A stretch of 64,000 nt of DNA, taken from positions 21,622-85,621 of the forward strand of contig JASJCT010000003.1 of the NCBI GenBank assembly GCA_030065855.1. The letters are read 5' to 3'. Source of the DNA: Myxococcota bacterium (GTDB lineage: Bacteria; Myxococcota_A; Polyangia; JAAYKL01). Below the pieces are notes generated by a model. That model was not told the DNA's origin. It searched no databases and was given only the letters and a program-made list of their open reading frames with translations. The translations under genes and the position numbers were made by a program. Each line of letters starts with the position of its first letter. Positions within the stretch are counted from its first letter, which is position 1. This document shows positions 6,687 to 16,083 of this stretch, one piece after another.

Positions 6687-9248
6687 ATGAGAATCGAAAA
6701 CAGGCTAAAGTTGCAAGGTCATTTGCTGTGGCATGTCTTTTTATTTACCGTTGGCTGTTGGCATGCGGGATGCCAGGAAAAGCCAGACACTGGCACAGAT
6801 ACAGGCACAGAGACTGCTTCTAACATCGATACCGATACAGATACAGATACAGGCCTTGATACCGAAAGCGGCCTTGATACCGAAAGCATCGTAGATGGCG
6901 GTAGTGATGGGGCCGCAGATGTGGACACGGACACCGACACAGATACGGACACCGACACAGATACGGACACCGACACTGACACAGATACGGACACCGACAC
7001 AGATACGGACACCGACACCGACAGTGGCACAGATACGGACACCGACACTGACACAGATACGGACACCGACACAGATACGGACACCGACACCGACAGTGGC
7101 ACAGATACGGATACTGGCACTGACACAGAACCGGATACTGGCACTGGCACAGATACGGATTCTTCCCTTGATGGGTGTATCATTGATGGGGCGTTCTTTG
7201 AAGATGGGGACAAGAACCCTCAAAATGTCTGCCAGAAGTGCGATATTTCCCTTTCCACCACAGAGTGGAGCGATGACGATGGCGCTGATTGCGACGACGA
7301 TCTGTTTTGTACGGTAGGTGATACGTGTCTTTCCGGCGCCTGTTCTGGGGAAGAGAGAAACTGTGATGACGAAACGTTCTGCAATGGCGTCGAGTATTGT
7401 GTAGAAGCGACCGACGAATGTGTCAGCCCTGGTGATCCGTGTATAGCGTTGGAGCAACAGTGTTTTGAAGAGGAGACGCAATGCTGTGAGCCCGAGAGTT
7501 ACCAGGGGTGCAATGCCCAAGGGGATGTGGTCTGGTTTGATTCCTGCGATCACGAGGGCGCGTTAATAGAAGATTGTCTAGACATTCACGGAACGTGTGA
7601 ATCGGGGGTGTGCGCTTGTCTTCCGGGATGGTTTGGAGAACACTGCGATCGCTGCATTGTCTTTGTGGATGGCATGACCGGAGATGACCAGGCTGACGGC
7701 ACTTCCTGGGGCAATGCCGTGCAGACCGTACAACTGGGATTGGACTTGGCGACAAATGACCACTGCGATATCTGGGTCGCCGCCGGTACGTACTATCCAG
7801 ACGAAGGCCTATCATCACTGCCGGCTGACGAGCGGATGTCCTCCTTCTGGCTAAGGCCCCATGTCGGTCTATACGGGGGGTTCTCAGGAACTGAAACGAA
7901 TTTCGAAGAGCGAGATATTGACCGCTTTGTAACGACACTGAGTGGAGACGTTGGGCGGCCTGGCGTATCTTACGACAATGCCTATCATGTGGTCATCGGA
8001 TCCAATTATGCCATAATTGACGGATTTACGATTACCGGAGGGTATGCAAACTACCCTGGAGACGAAACTTATGAGGAAGGCGGGGGAATGTACAATTTTA
8101 ATGCCTCTCCCATCGTAAACAGATGTATTTTTGAGAACAATTATTCGTTTGAGGACGGTGGTGGGATGAAAAATCATCACTCGTCACCATTGGTAACGAA
8201 TTGTACATTCACGAAAAATATATCAAATGACAGAGGCGGTGGTATGTATAACCAAAACAGTTCACCTACGGTGATGAATTCTATATTTGATAGTAATAAT
8301 GCAGAGGACCGAGGGGGTGGCATGTACAACACCGAGGGTTCAATACCTATAGTGTCAGATTGTATATTCGACGGCAATTATGCTGCTGACCAGGGCGGTG
8401 GCATGTATAACACCAGTTCTACTGAAGCGACAGTTGCCAGCTGTGATTTTTTGAACAATGAAGCTGGAGAAGACGGCGGTGGCATGCGCAATTACAATAG
8501 TACGGCAGTGATTATTGATAGTGTTTTCGAAAATAATAGAGTTTTTAATGATGACGGCGGCGCTATATATAATACGAACACGTCCCTAACACTATTCAAC
8601 TGCACAGTTCAAAATAACACCGCCGCAGATTGCGGCGGTGGGTTGCGCATTATAGAGTCAACAGCTACTTTGGTAAATTGTGTTATTTCTAACAACAGCG
8701 CAGGTGATGATGGTGGCGGGCTTGATAGCACGGATTCTTCTTTTTCAATAACGAATTGTACTATTGTGAATAATATGGCTGGAGATGAAGGTGGAGGCAT
8801 CTGGAATAGGAATGATGCATCTTCATCAAATATGAAGAATACAATCTTATGGGGTAACACAGCGGTTGACCTTGGTCCTCAAGTCTACAATGAACCAAAT
8901 TCAAATCTAATTATCGAATACAGCGATATCGAAGGTGAGTGCCCAGTGCCCGAGTGTACCACCAGCGCAGTCGGCAACATCCATCTAAATCCTATGTTTG
9001 TGGATGAGGATGCGGCAGATTATCGACTCTCACTTGATTCTCCGTGCATCAACAGGGGAGACAACGCTGGGTTGCCGTTAGACCTAGCAGATTTGGATAA
9101 CGATGAAGATGTGGGCGAAGTGCTTCCAATTGACCTGGCAGGGAATGAACGCGTCATTGGTCAAGTAGTAGATATGGGGGCTTTTGAAAACCAGGATGCC
9201 GAAGATGTGGACGCAGGCGTCGACAGTGGCATCGATAGCGGGCTCTAA
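6687..9248 (+). CDS. Beta-helix lipoprotein with Thr-Asp linker, tandem copy 1
   Basis: An 853-residue exported lipoprotein. The signal peptide ends 'FTVGC' with lipidation at Cys24. A Thr-Asp linker spans 34-157. A Cys-rich module with EGF-like ending ('CACLPGWFGEHCDRC') spans about 160-325. A right-handed parallel beta-helix follows, built on repeats like 'GGGMYN' and 'C.F.NN', and ends in a conserved 'GDNAGLPLDLADLDND' block. The start is ATG 6687, with GAGG 7 bases upstream; TTG 6681 is less likely. It probably extends from the outer membrane as an adhesin or surface-structure protein. No catalytic residues are recognisable. Confidence 0.85.
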   Translation: MRIENRLKLQGHLLWHVFLFTVGCWHAGCQEKPDTGTDTGTETASNIDTDTDTDTGLDTESGLDTESIVDGGSDGAADVDTDTDTDTDTDTDTDTDTDTDTDTDTDTDTDTDSGTDTDTDTDTDTDTDTDTDTDTDSGTDTDTGTDTEPDTGTGTDTDSSLDGCIIDGAFFEDGDKNPQNVCQKCDISLSTTEWSDDDGADCDDDLFCTVGDTCLSGACSGEERNCDDETFCNGVEYCVEATDECVSPGDPCIALEQQCFEEETQCCEPESYQGCNAQGDVVWFDSCDHEGALIEDCLDIHGTCESGVCACLPGWFGEHCDRCIVFVDGMTGDDQADGTSWGNAVQTVQLGLDLATNDHCDIWVAAGTYYPDEGLSSLPADERMSSFWLRPHVGLYGGFSGTETNFEERDIDRFVTTLSGDVGRPGVSYDNAYHVVIGSNYAIIDGFTITGGYANYPGDETYEEGGGMYNFNASPIVNRCIFENNYSFEDGGGMKNHHSSPLVTNCTFTKNISNDRGGGMYNQNSSPTVMNSIFDSNNAEDRGGGMYNTEGSIPIVSDCIFDGNYAADQGGGMYNTSSTEATVASCDFLNNEAGEDGGGMRNYNSTAVIIDSVFENNRVFNDDGGAIYNTNTSLTLFNCTVQNNTAADCGGGLRIIESTATLVNCVISNNSAGDDGGGLDSTDSSFSITNCTIVNNMAGDEGGGIWNRNDASSSNMKNTILWGNTAVDLGPQVYNEPNSNLIIEYSDIEGECPVPECTTSAVGNIHLNPMFVDEDAADYRLSLDSPCINRGDNAGLPLDLADLDNDEDVGEVLPIDLAGNERVIGQVVDMGAFENQDAEDVDAGVDSGIDSGL
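6786..7157 (+). repeat. Thr-Asp linker tract with higher-order duplication
   Basis: Codons for residues 34-157 are mainly ACN-GAY pairs. Segments such as GACAGTGGCACAGATACGGA recur, showing that blocks of roughly 60 bases were duplicated inside the tract as well as single dipeptides. Confidence 0.88.
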
Positions 9249-9300
9249 TTCCAGAGACTGAGAAGAGTTGTACACGCTTCCTGGAAAGTAAAATCTGATC

Positions 9301-11808
9301 ATGAGACTTGAGAATAAAAGGAGGTTGCTAGGTCATCTGCTGTGGAGTGCTTTGGTATTTACCGCTGGTTGCTGGGATTTGGGAACTCTTGAGATGCCAG
9401 ACATTGGCACGGATACAGGCACAGAAACTGAACCTAATATCGATTCCAATGCCGATACTGGCCTTGACACTGAAAGCAGCCTTGATACTGAAAGCGGTCT
9501 TGATACCGAAAGCATTGTAGATGGCGGTGCTGACGGGGCCGTAGATGTGGATACAGATATAGATACCGACACGGACACCGACACGGGTTCAGATATGGAT
9601 ACCGACACGGACATTGATACGGATACTGACACTGATACGGATTCTGATACAGATACGTACACGGATATAGATACGGAATCTGATACGGACACAGGCACAG
9701 ATACCGGCGCGGACACCGACACGGATTCTTCCCTTGAAGGATGCATCATCGAGGGGGAGTTCTTTGAAGATGGAGATAAGAACCCTGAAAACGCCTGTCA
9801 GAAGTGCGACATTTCCTTTTCCACAGCAGGGTGGAGCGACGACGACGGCGCTGACTGCGAGGATAATCTGTTTTGTACGGTCGACGATACCTGCTTTTCT
9901 GGCGCTTGTTTTGGTGAAGAGCGGGACTGCGACGACGATACGTTCTGCAATGGGGTCGAGTATTGTTTGGAAGATACCAACGAATGTGTCAGTTCAGGGG
10001 ACCCGTGTGTTGAGCAAGAGCAGTGCTTTGAAGACGAAAACCAGTGTTGTACGCCCGAGAGTTACCAGGGATGCAGTGATGAGCAAGGGGATGTTGTTTG
10101 GTTCGACTCCTGTGGTCACGAGGGAGCCCTCATTGAAGATTGCCTAGATATCAACGGGGCCTGCAAATCTGGCGCGTGTGGCTGTCTACCCGGCTGGTTT
10201 GGAGAAACCTGTGATCAGTGCATCGTTTTTGTGGACGGAATAACTGGGGATGACCTATCTGATGGTACTTCCTGGGGCAATGCCGTACAGACTGTGCAGG
10301 GGGGACTGGATTTGGCGACAGTTGACCACTGTGACATCTGGGTTGCCGCCGGCACGTACTACCCCAACGAGGGACTATCCTCACTGCCGAATGACGAGCG
10401 GATGTCCTCCTTTCGGCTGAGGCCTCATGTCGGGCTATATGGTGGCTTTTCCGGAACTGAAACCAACTTTGAAGAACGAGATATTGAGCGCTTTGAGACG
10501 GTACTGAGTGGAAATATTGGCATGGAGGAATTTGCGGAAGACAATGCCTATCACGTGGTTACCGGAGCCGATTATGCAATAATTGACGGATTTACAATTA
10601 CCAGTGGGAATGCAAACCACCTTGAAAATTATATTTATGGTGAAGGAGGGGGAATGTACAACTTCAATGTTTCTCCTACTGTAATCAGGTGTCATTTTAA
10701 AGAAAATTTTGCCCTAAATAATGGGGGTGGCATGAACAATCGTAATTCGTTACTTATGGTGACGAATTGCACATTCGAAGACAATGATACGGGCGGTACC
10801 GGCGGCGGCATGGCTAATCAGGGCGGGTCTCCAGAAGTGATCAATTGTACGTTTGAGGGAAATAGTGCCAATGATCGCGGCGGTGGTATGCACAACACTG
10901 CGGGTTCGAAACCGATAGTGTCAAATTGTACATTCGAAAACAATTCTGCTGCGTTACAAGGTGGTGGCCTTTATAATACCTCTTCGTCTGACACAACGAT
11001 TACCGACTGTAGTTTTCTTAGCAATACAACAGTATATGATGGCGGTGGAATTCGAAATTACAATAGTACTGTGGTTGTCATAAATAGTTATTTTAGTGAT
11101 AATAAAGCCTTTAATGGTGATGGTGGCGCGATCCATAGTAGAAACTCCTTTCTTACGATATTCAACTCCTCATTTGTTAATAATGTAGCCGCAGATGTAG
11201 GCGCTGGATTGCGTTTCTTGGATTCAACCGGCATGTTGACCAATTGTGTAATTTCTAGCAACCAGGCAGGGGCCGATGGTGGCGGATTTTACATTGATAA
11301 CTCTTCTGTTTCAATAAGGAATTGCACTATTGTAAACAATACGGCCGGAGATGATGGTGGTGGTATCTGGAACAATGAATCCTCGCCAGATGTGAAGAAT
11401 ACGATCATATGGGGCAATTCTGCTGTTAATCTTGGTTCTCAAGTTTATAATGAAAATAATTCCAATCCAACTATCGAATACAGTACCATAGAAGGCGACT
11501 GCCCAGTGCCCGAGTGTACAACTAGCGCAGTTGGCAACATCCATCTAAATCCCATGTTTGTGGATGAGGATGCTGCAGATTATCGACTCACACTCGATTC
11601 TCCGTGCATCAACAGGGGAGACAATGCTGGGTTGCCGTTAGACCTAGCAGATTTGGATAACGATGAAGATGTGGGCGAAGTGCTTCCCCTTGACCTGGCT
11701 GGGAATGAACGCGTCATTGACCAGGTGGTAGACATGGGGGCCTTTGAAAACCAAGAAGCCGAAAATTTGGACGCAGGCATCGACATCGGCATAGATAGCG
11801 GGCTCTAA
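9301..11808 (+). CDS. Beta-helix lipoprotein with Thr-Asp linker, tandem copy 2
   Basis: An 835-residue paralog with the same order: signal peptide ending 'FTAGC' (Cys24), acidic Thr/Ser-Asp linker 34-142, Cys-rich EGF-like module, parallel beta-helix repeats and the shared C-terminal block. Residues just after Cys24 ('WDLGTLEMPDIGTDTG') are identical to copy 3 but not copy 1, which points to a recent duplication or gene conversion between copies 2 and 3. The start ATG 9301 lacks a strong ribosome-binding site, unlike copies 1 and 3. The 52-bp spacing after copy 1 suggests read-through transcription. Confidence 0.85.
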   Translation: MRLENKRRLLGHLLWSALVFTAGCWDLGTLEMPDIGTDTGTETEPNIDSNADTGLDTESSLDTESGLDTESIVDGGADGAVDVDTDIDTDTDTDTGSDMDTDTDIDTDTDTDTDSDTDTYTDIDTESDTDTGTDTGADTDTDSSLEGCIIEGEFFEDGDKNPENACQKCDISFSTAGWSDDDGADCEDNLFCTVDDTCFSGACFGEERDCDDDTFCNGVEYCLEDTNECVSSGDPCVEQEQCFEDENQCCTPESYQGCSDEQGDVVWFDSCGHEGALIEDCLDINGACKSGACGCLPGWFGETCDQCIVFVDGITGDDLSDGTSWGNAVQTVQGGLDLATVDHCDIWVAAGTYYPNEGLSSLPNDERMSSFRLRPHVGLYGGFSGTETNFEERDIERFETVLSGNIGMEEFAEDNAYHVVTGADYAIIDGFTITSGNANHLENYIYGEGGGMYNFNVSPTVIRCHFKENFALNNGGGMNNRNSLLMVTNCTFEDNDTGGTGGGMANQGGSPEVINCTFEGNSANDRGGGMHNTAGSKPIVSNCTFENNSAALQGGGLYNTSSSDTTITDCSFLSNTTVYDGGGIRNYNSTVVVINSYFSDNKAFNGDGGAIHSRNSFLTIFNSSFVNNVAADVGAGLRFLDSTGMLTNCVISSNQAGADGGGFYIDNSSVSIRNCTIVNNTAGDDGGGIWNNESSPDVKNTIIWGNSAVNLGSQVYNENNSNPTIEYSTIEGDCPVPECTTSAVGNIHLNPMFVDEDAADYRLTLDSPCINRGDNAGLPLDLADLDNDEDVGEVLPLDLAGNERVIDQVVDMGAFENQEAENLDAGIDIGIDSGL
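9400..9726 (+). repeat. Thr-Asp/Ser-Asp linker tract of copy 2
   Basis: Encodes residues 34-142. It is more degenerate than in copy 1, with Ile, Met, Tyr, Glu and Ala interruptions, so it is probably less slippage-prone. Confidence 0.85.
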
Positions 11809-11854
11809 TTCCAGAGACTAAGCCTTAGAAAATAGATTCTTTTGAGGTTTGATC

Positions 11855-14218
11855 GTGAGAGATAAAAACATAATCGGTTTGCTTGATCATCTACTGTGGG
11901 GTGTTTTTGTATTATGCGCTGGCTGTTGGGATTTGGGAACTCTTGAGATGCCAGACATTGGCACGGATACAGGCACAGAAACTGAACCTAATATCGATTC
12001 CAATGCCGATACTGGCCTTGACACTGAAAGCAGCCTTGATACTGAAAGCATCGTAGATGGGGGCAGTGATGGGGCGGCAGATGTGGATACGGACATAGAC
12101 ACGGATGTAGATACGGGCACTGGCATTGACACAGATACAGGCACCGACACGGATACAATCACCGACACGGATACGGGCACCGACACAGATACAGGCACCG
12201 ACACAGGTACAGAATCTTCACTTGAAAGGTGTATTATCGAGGGGGAATTCTTTGAAGATGGGGACAAAAACCCCGAAAACGACTGCCAGAAGTGCGATAT
12301 ATCACTTTCCACAACAGGGTGGAGCAATGACGACGGTGCTGTCTGTGAAGACGATCTGTTTTGTACGGTCGATGATACTTGTGATGCCGGTAATTGTTCT
12401 GGCAAAGCGAAGAACTGTGACGATGATACGTTCTGCAATGGTGTCGAGTATTGTGTAGAAGAGACCGACGAATGCGTCAGTCCTGGGGATCCGTGCATAG
12501 CACTGGAACAACAGTGTTTTGAGGCGGAAGACCAGTGTTGTGAGCCCGAGAGCTACCAGGGGTGCAGTGCTCAAGGGGACGTGGTCTGGTTTGATTCCTG
12601 TGGTCACGAGGGGGCTCTCATAGAAGATTGCCTGGATATTCACGGGGCCTGTGAATCTGGTGCATGCAGCTGCTCGCCTGGATGGTTTGGGGACACCTGC
12701 GATGACTGCATCGTTTTTGTCGATGGTATGACTGGAGATGACCGAGCTGACGGCACATCATGGGGCAATGCCGTGCAGACCGTACAATTGGGGTTGGATC
12801 TGGCGACAGCTGACCACTGCGATATCTGGGTTGCGGCCGGCACGTATTACCCCGACGAAGGTTTATCCTCACTACCGGCTGACGAACGGGCGTCTTCCTT
12901 CTGGTTGAGGCCTCATGTCGGTCTATACGGTGGGTTTTCAGGAACTGAAACTAACTTTGATGATCGCAATGTTGATCTTTATGAAACTATACTTAGCGGG
13001 GACATTGGTATACCGGTGTTAACGCAAGACAATGCCTATCACGCGGTTACCGGAACCGATCATGCAATAATAGACGGTTTTACAATAGCCGATGGAAACG
13101 CAACCTGTCCCGAAGACAATTCCTATAGAAATGGCGGTGGAATGTACAACTTTCATGCCTCCCCCACAATAACAAACTGTAATTTTGTGAACAATTTTGC
13201 GCAACAGGATGGTGGTGGCATGATAAATCGGAATTCCTCATCTAAGGTGACGGACTGCATATTCGAGAGCAATAGTTCAGGTGATCACGGCGGCGGCATG
13301 CACAACGATGGTGGTTCAACTACGATAGTGTCAAATTGTATATTCGAGGGCAATTCAGCAAGTCAGCGAGGGGGGGGAATGTACAATAACCAGTCGGCTG
13401 AAACAACAATAATTGCTTGTGATTTTTTAAGCAATACAGCAGGAGAAGATGGTGGTGGAATACGAAATTACGATGTTACAGTAACAATCATTAATAGCAC
13501 TTTTGAAAATAATAGGGCGCTTGGTGATGACGGTGGCGCCATGTTTAACACGAGGTCTACCCTAACGATATTCAACAGTGTTTTTCTCAACAATATTGCC
13601 GCAGATAAAGGGGCTGGATTGCGTTTCCGTGACTTAACAGCTACGGTATCAAACTGCATTATTTCTAATAACCAAGCGGGGGCCGATGGAGGTGGATTTC
13701 ACATTGACAATTCTTTTGTTTCAATAACGAATTGCACTATTGTAAACAATTCAGCCGGAGATGACGGGGCCGGTATCTGGAACAGTGAATCCTCACCAGA
13801 GGTGAAGAATACAATCTTATGGGGTAATACTGCCGTTAACCTTGGCCCTCAAGTTTATAATGAAAATAATTCCAATCCAACTATCGAATACAGCACTATT
13901 GAAGGTGACTGCCCAGTGCCCGAGTGTACCACTAGCGCAGTCGGCAACATCCATCTAAATCCCATGTTTGTGGATGAGGATGCGGCAGATTATCGACTCT
14001 CACTCGATTCGCCATGTGTCAACAGGGGAGATAATGCTGGGTTGCCTGCAGACCTAGTAGATTTGGACAACGATGACGATGTGGACGAAGTGATCCCACT
14101 GGACCTGGCAGGGAATGAACGCGTCATTGGCCAAGTGGTAGACATGGGGGCCCTTGAAAACCAAGAAACCGAAGCGTTGGACGCTGGGGTCGACAGCGGT
14201 ATAGATGGCGGCATCTAA
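11855..14218 (+). CDS. Beta-helix lipoprotein with Thr-Asp linker, tandem copy 3
   Basis: A 787-residue paralog: signal peptide with Cys24 in 'LCAGC', linker 34-120, Cys-rich EGF-like module, parallel beta-helix with 'GGGMYN/GGGMHN' turns, and the same C-terminal block. I chose GTG 11855, preceded by GAGG at 11844-11847 with 7-base spacing. This is exactly the start context of copy 1; TTG 11849 is the alternative. It is the last of the tandem set and converges on the mtaB-like gene. A surface role is inferred from lipidation and architecture. Confidence 0.85.
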   Translation: MRDKNIIGLLDHLLWGVFVLCAGCWDLGTLEMPDIGTDTGTETEPNIDSNADTGLDTESSLDTESIVDGGSDGAADVDTDIDTDVDTGTGIDTDTGTDTDTITDTDTGTDTDTGTDTGTESSLERCIIEGEFFEDGDKNPENDCQKCDISLSTTGWSNDDGAVCEDDLFCTVDDTCDAGNCSGKAKNCDDDTFCNGVEYCVEETDECVSPGDPCIALEQQCFEAEDQCCEPESYQGCSAQGDVVWFDSCGHEGALIEDCLDIHGACESGACSCSPGWFGDTCDDCIVFVDGMTGDDRADGTSWGNAVQTVQLGLDLATADHCDIWVAAGTYYPDEGLSSLPADERASSFWLRPHVGLYGGFSGTETNFDDRNVDLYETILSGDIGIPVLTQDNAYHAVTGTDHAIIDGFTIADGNATCPEDNSYRNGGGMYNFHASPTITNCNFVNNFAQQDGGGMINRNSSSKVTDCIFESNSSGDHGGGMHNDGGSTTIVSNCIFEGNSASQRGGGMYNNQSAETTIIACDFLSNTAGEDGGGIRNYDVTVTIINSTFENNRALGDDGGAMFNTRSTLTIFNSVFLNNIAADKGAGLRFRDLTATVSNCIISNNQAGADGGGFHIDNSFVSITNCTIVNNSAGDDGAGIWNSESSPEVKNTILWGNTAVNLGPQVYNENNSNPTIEYSTIEGDCPVPECTTSAVGNIHLNPMFVDEDAADYRLSLDSPCVNRGDNAGLPADLVDLDNDDDVDEVIPLDLAGNERVIGQVVDMGALENQETEALDAGVDSGIDGGI
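11954..12214 (+). repeat. Thr-Asp/Thr-Gly linker tract of copy 3
   Basis: Encodes residues 34-120. It is the shortest of the three linkers and richest in 'TGTD' units, so linker length clearly varies between otherwise similar paralogs. Confidence 0.85.
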
Positions 14219-14252
14219 TCGGCCGCGAAAAGAGAGGCTGGCTTTGGGAACT

Positions 14253-15533
14253 TCATACGGGATAGGCCTTAAGCCGATCTTCTCCTTGGCGCGGGGGGTG
14301 GAGGTGGGTCTGTATCAATTGACCAGGTGCAGCTTCGACAGTTGATATGATGACCGGAATGAACGTGTCTGTCAGACCGGTTAGGTCGGTGTCGTGTCTG
14401 GCTTCAACAATAACCTCCCTCACTTGACCGACTTGGCCCAACCGATAGGCGCGCCCTGCTGCTTCGCCAAATTCCCGGGCAATGCGGGTTCTCTGCTTAG
14501 CCGCTGCCTTTGGCGGTGGGTTGGAGAGCTTTTCAGCCGGTGTTCCCGGTCTTGCTGAATAGGTAAACGCGTGAAGGTAGGCCGGTGCTATTTGGGCGAG
14601 CACAGCCATTGTATGAGTGAACGCAGCGTCATCTTCTCCTGGGAATCCGAAAAGCACGTCTGTGCCAATAGCGATATCAGGGCTTGCCGCCCGGATGTGC
14701 TCGATGAGACGGAGATAGGTACGTGCTGTATAGCCCCGCCCCATGGCCTTTAAAATCTGGTCGTCTCCGCTTTGCAGGGGCAGGTGCAAATGCGGACAGA
14801 CCCGATCGTGGTTGGCCACGGCTTCGATGAGGGACTTGTTCACAGACCAGGGCTCTACCGAGCTCAATCGGATGCGTCCCGGGGCGAATCGGTCTGCGAC
14901 TGTGACGACCAGATCTGCCAAGTGTGGGGTATGGGGCAGATCCGTTCCCCATGCACCGAGCTGAACGCCGGTAAGTACAAGCTCGCGGCACCCCGAGGCT
15001 TTTAAGGTATCGACCTCTTGAATGACGTCATCCATGGGGCGAGATACCTCGGGACCTCTAGCTTTGGGTACGATGCAGTACGCGCACATATGGCTGCAGC
15101 CGTTTTGCACTTTGACGAGCGCCCGCGTTCTCCTTTGCACGGAAACGACAGGGTCAGAAGGAATGCCGCCACCCTCCCCCAAGTAATTGAGAATTTTTTC
15201 GGCCGTCCTATTCGGGGATAAGGGGGTGATATGAAGGGGGGTAATCCGAGCGTCGATGTCTTGACCAAACCCCTTGATGGCGTTCACTGCGCAGCCGATC
15301 ATAATCACGCGGGTGCTGGCACTTGTGGCCAATGCGCGCCGGGCGAGTTTTCGACAGTCCCGCTCTGCTTCGGCTGTAACACAACACGTGTTAAGTATTA
15401 CCACATCTGCATCATCAAAACCCTTTGCCAAATTTAGTCCCCGGCTTTTTAGCGCACCAGCCAAATACCCGCTGTCAGCCTGATTGGACCTACAGCCCAG
15501 GGTGGCGATGGCAATTGTGGGTCGGACGCGCAT
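14253..15533 (-). CDS. mtaB: MiaB/MtaB-family tRNA methylthiotransferase
   Basis: A 426-residue radical SAM methylthiotransferase. Three N-terminal cluster cysteines lie at Cys14 ('TLGCRSNQ'), Cys50 ('NTCCVT') and Cys81 ('IGCAV'). The radical SAM cluster is Cys146-x3-Cys150-x2-Cys153, followed by 'PKARGPEVSRP'. The pattern fits MtaB, which adds a methylthio group to t6A37 in tRNA, better than MiaB or RimO. The last ~60 residues could be a TRAM-like domain. The symbol is a best match, since these paralogs are easily confused. Confidence 0.82.
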   Translation of the reverse strand: MRVRPTIAIATLGCRSNQADSGYLAGALKSRGLNLAKGFDDADVVILNTCCVTAEAERDCRKLARRALATSASTRVIMIGCAVNAIKGFGQDIDARITPLHITPLSPNRTAEKILNYLGEGGGIPSDPVVSVQRRTRALVKVQNGCSHMCAYCIVPKARGPEVSRPMDDVIQEVDTLKASGCRELVLTGVQLGAWGTDLPHTPHLADLVVTVADRFAPGRIRLSSVEPWSVNKSLIEAVANHDRVCPHLHLPLQSGDDQILKAMGRGYTARTYLRLIEHIRAASPDIAIGTDVLFGFPGEDDAAFTHTMAVLAQIAPAYLHAFTYSARPGTPAEKLSNPPPKAAAKQRTRIAREFGEAAGRAYRLGQVGQVREVIVEARHDTDLTGLTDTFIPVIISTVEAAPGQLIQTHLHPPRQGEDRLKAYPV

Positions 15534-15678
15534 TTTTCCTCTTTAACAGCAGCCTCGGTCATCGATAGCAGAACTTGGCAGATGCAACAATGATGCGTTT
15601 ACTCTCTTTTTATGCTATTGAAATTCCAATAACTTTGGCATATGGTCCCACGGCCTTGAGGTGCCAAGGAGGAACAGC

Positions 15679-15924
15679 ATGGCCCGCGTCACAGTCGAAG
15701 ATTGTTTGGAAAAAATACCCAGTCGGTTTGCACTCGTCCTCATTGCAGCGCGGCGAACCCGCCAGCTCCTAAAGGGATCAGATGCGCGCGTCAAAGGGAA
15801 AAACAGGGAAGCAGTGATGGCCCTCAGAGAGATTGCGTCTGGCGCGACCTATGTCGAGCAGGACGTGGGCCAATTGCTCGAAGAACACGTCGAGCAGCGG
15901 GGGCCGGGCGGTTCGGATTTTTAA
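15679..15924 (+). CDS. rpoZ: RNA polymerase omega subunit
   Basis: An 81-residue protein with the omega signature: N-terminal '[20 protein letters not shown]', then '[11 protein letters not shown]' and an acidic helix containing '[10 protein letters not shown]'. Omega binds the beta-prime subunit and helps RNA polymerase assembly. AAGGAGG at 15666-15672 sets the start at ATG 15679. It stands alone here, without the gmk or spoT neighbours seen elsewhere. Confidence 0.92.
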   Translation: MARVTVEDCLEKIPSRFALVLIAARRTRQLLKGSDARVKGKNREAVMALREIASGATYVEQDVGQLLEEHVEQRGPGGSDF

Positions 15925-16083
15925 CCCTTACGAATTTCAACACGTCTCAAAGCAAAGTCAAAACTAGGGAATGCCTGCGGTTTGGTCACTGTTTTTGACC
16001 GGGTCCAACTGCCGGGTTAGAATAATTTTGTATTTTCCTGATGTATTTTCGAGCCCGAGCCGTACCTCGAGGATTGTGAATTA

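Noticed and set aside
6719..7213. Antisense frame with Ser-Val repeats in the first beta-helix gene
   Set aside because: It mirrors the Thr-Asp linker. The sense frame has signal peptide, modules and paralogs.
6895..7317. Tandem repeats as a possible CRISPR array
   Set aside because: The repeats are contiguous 6-base codon pairs without unique spacers and encode a linker.
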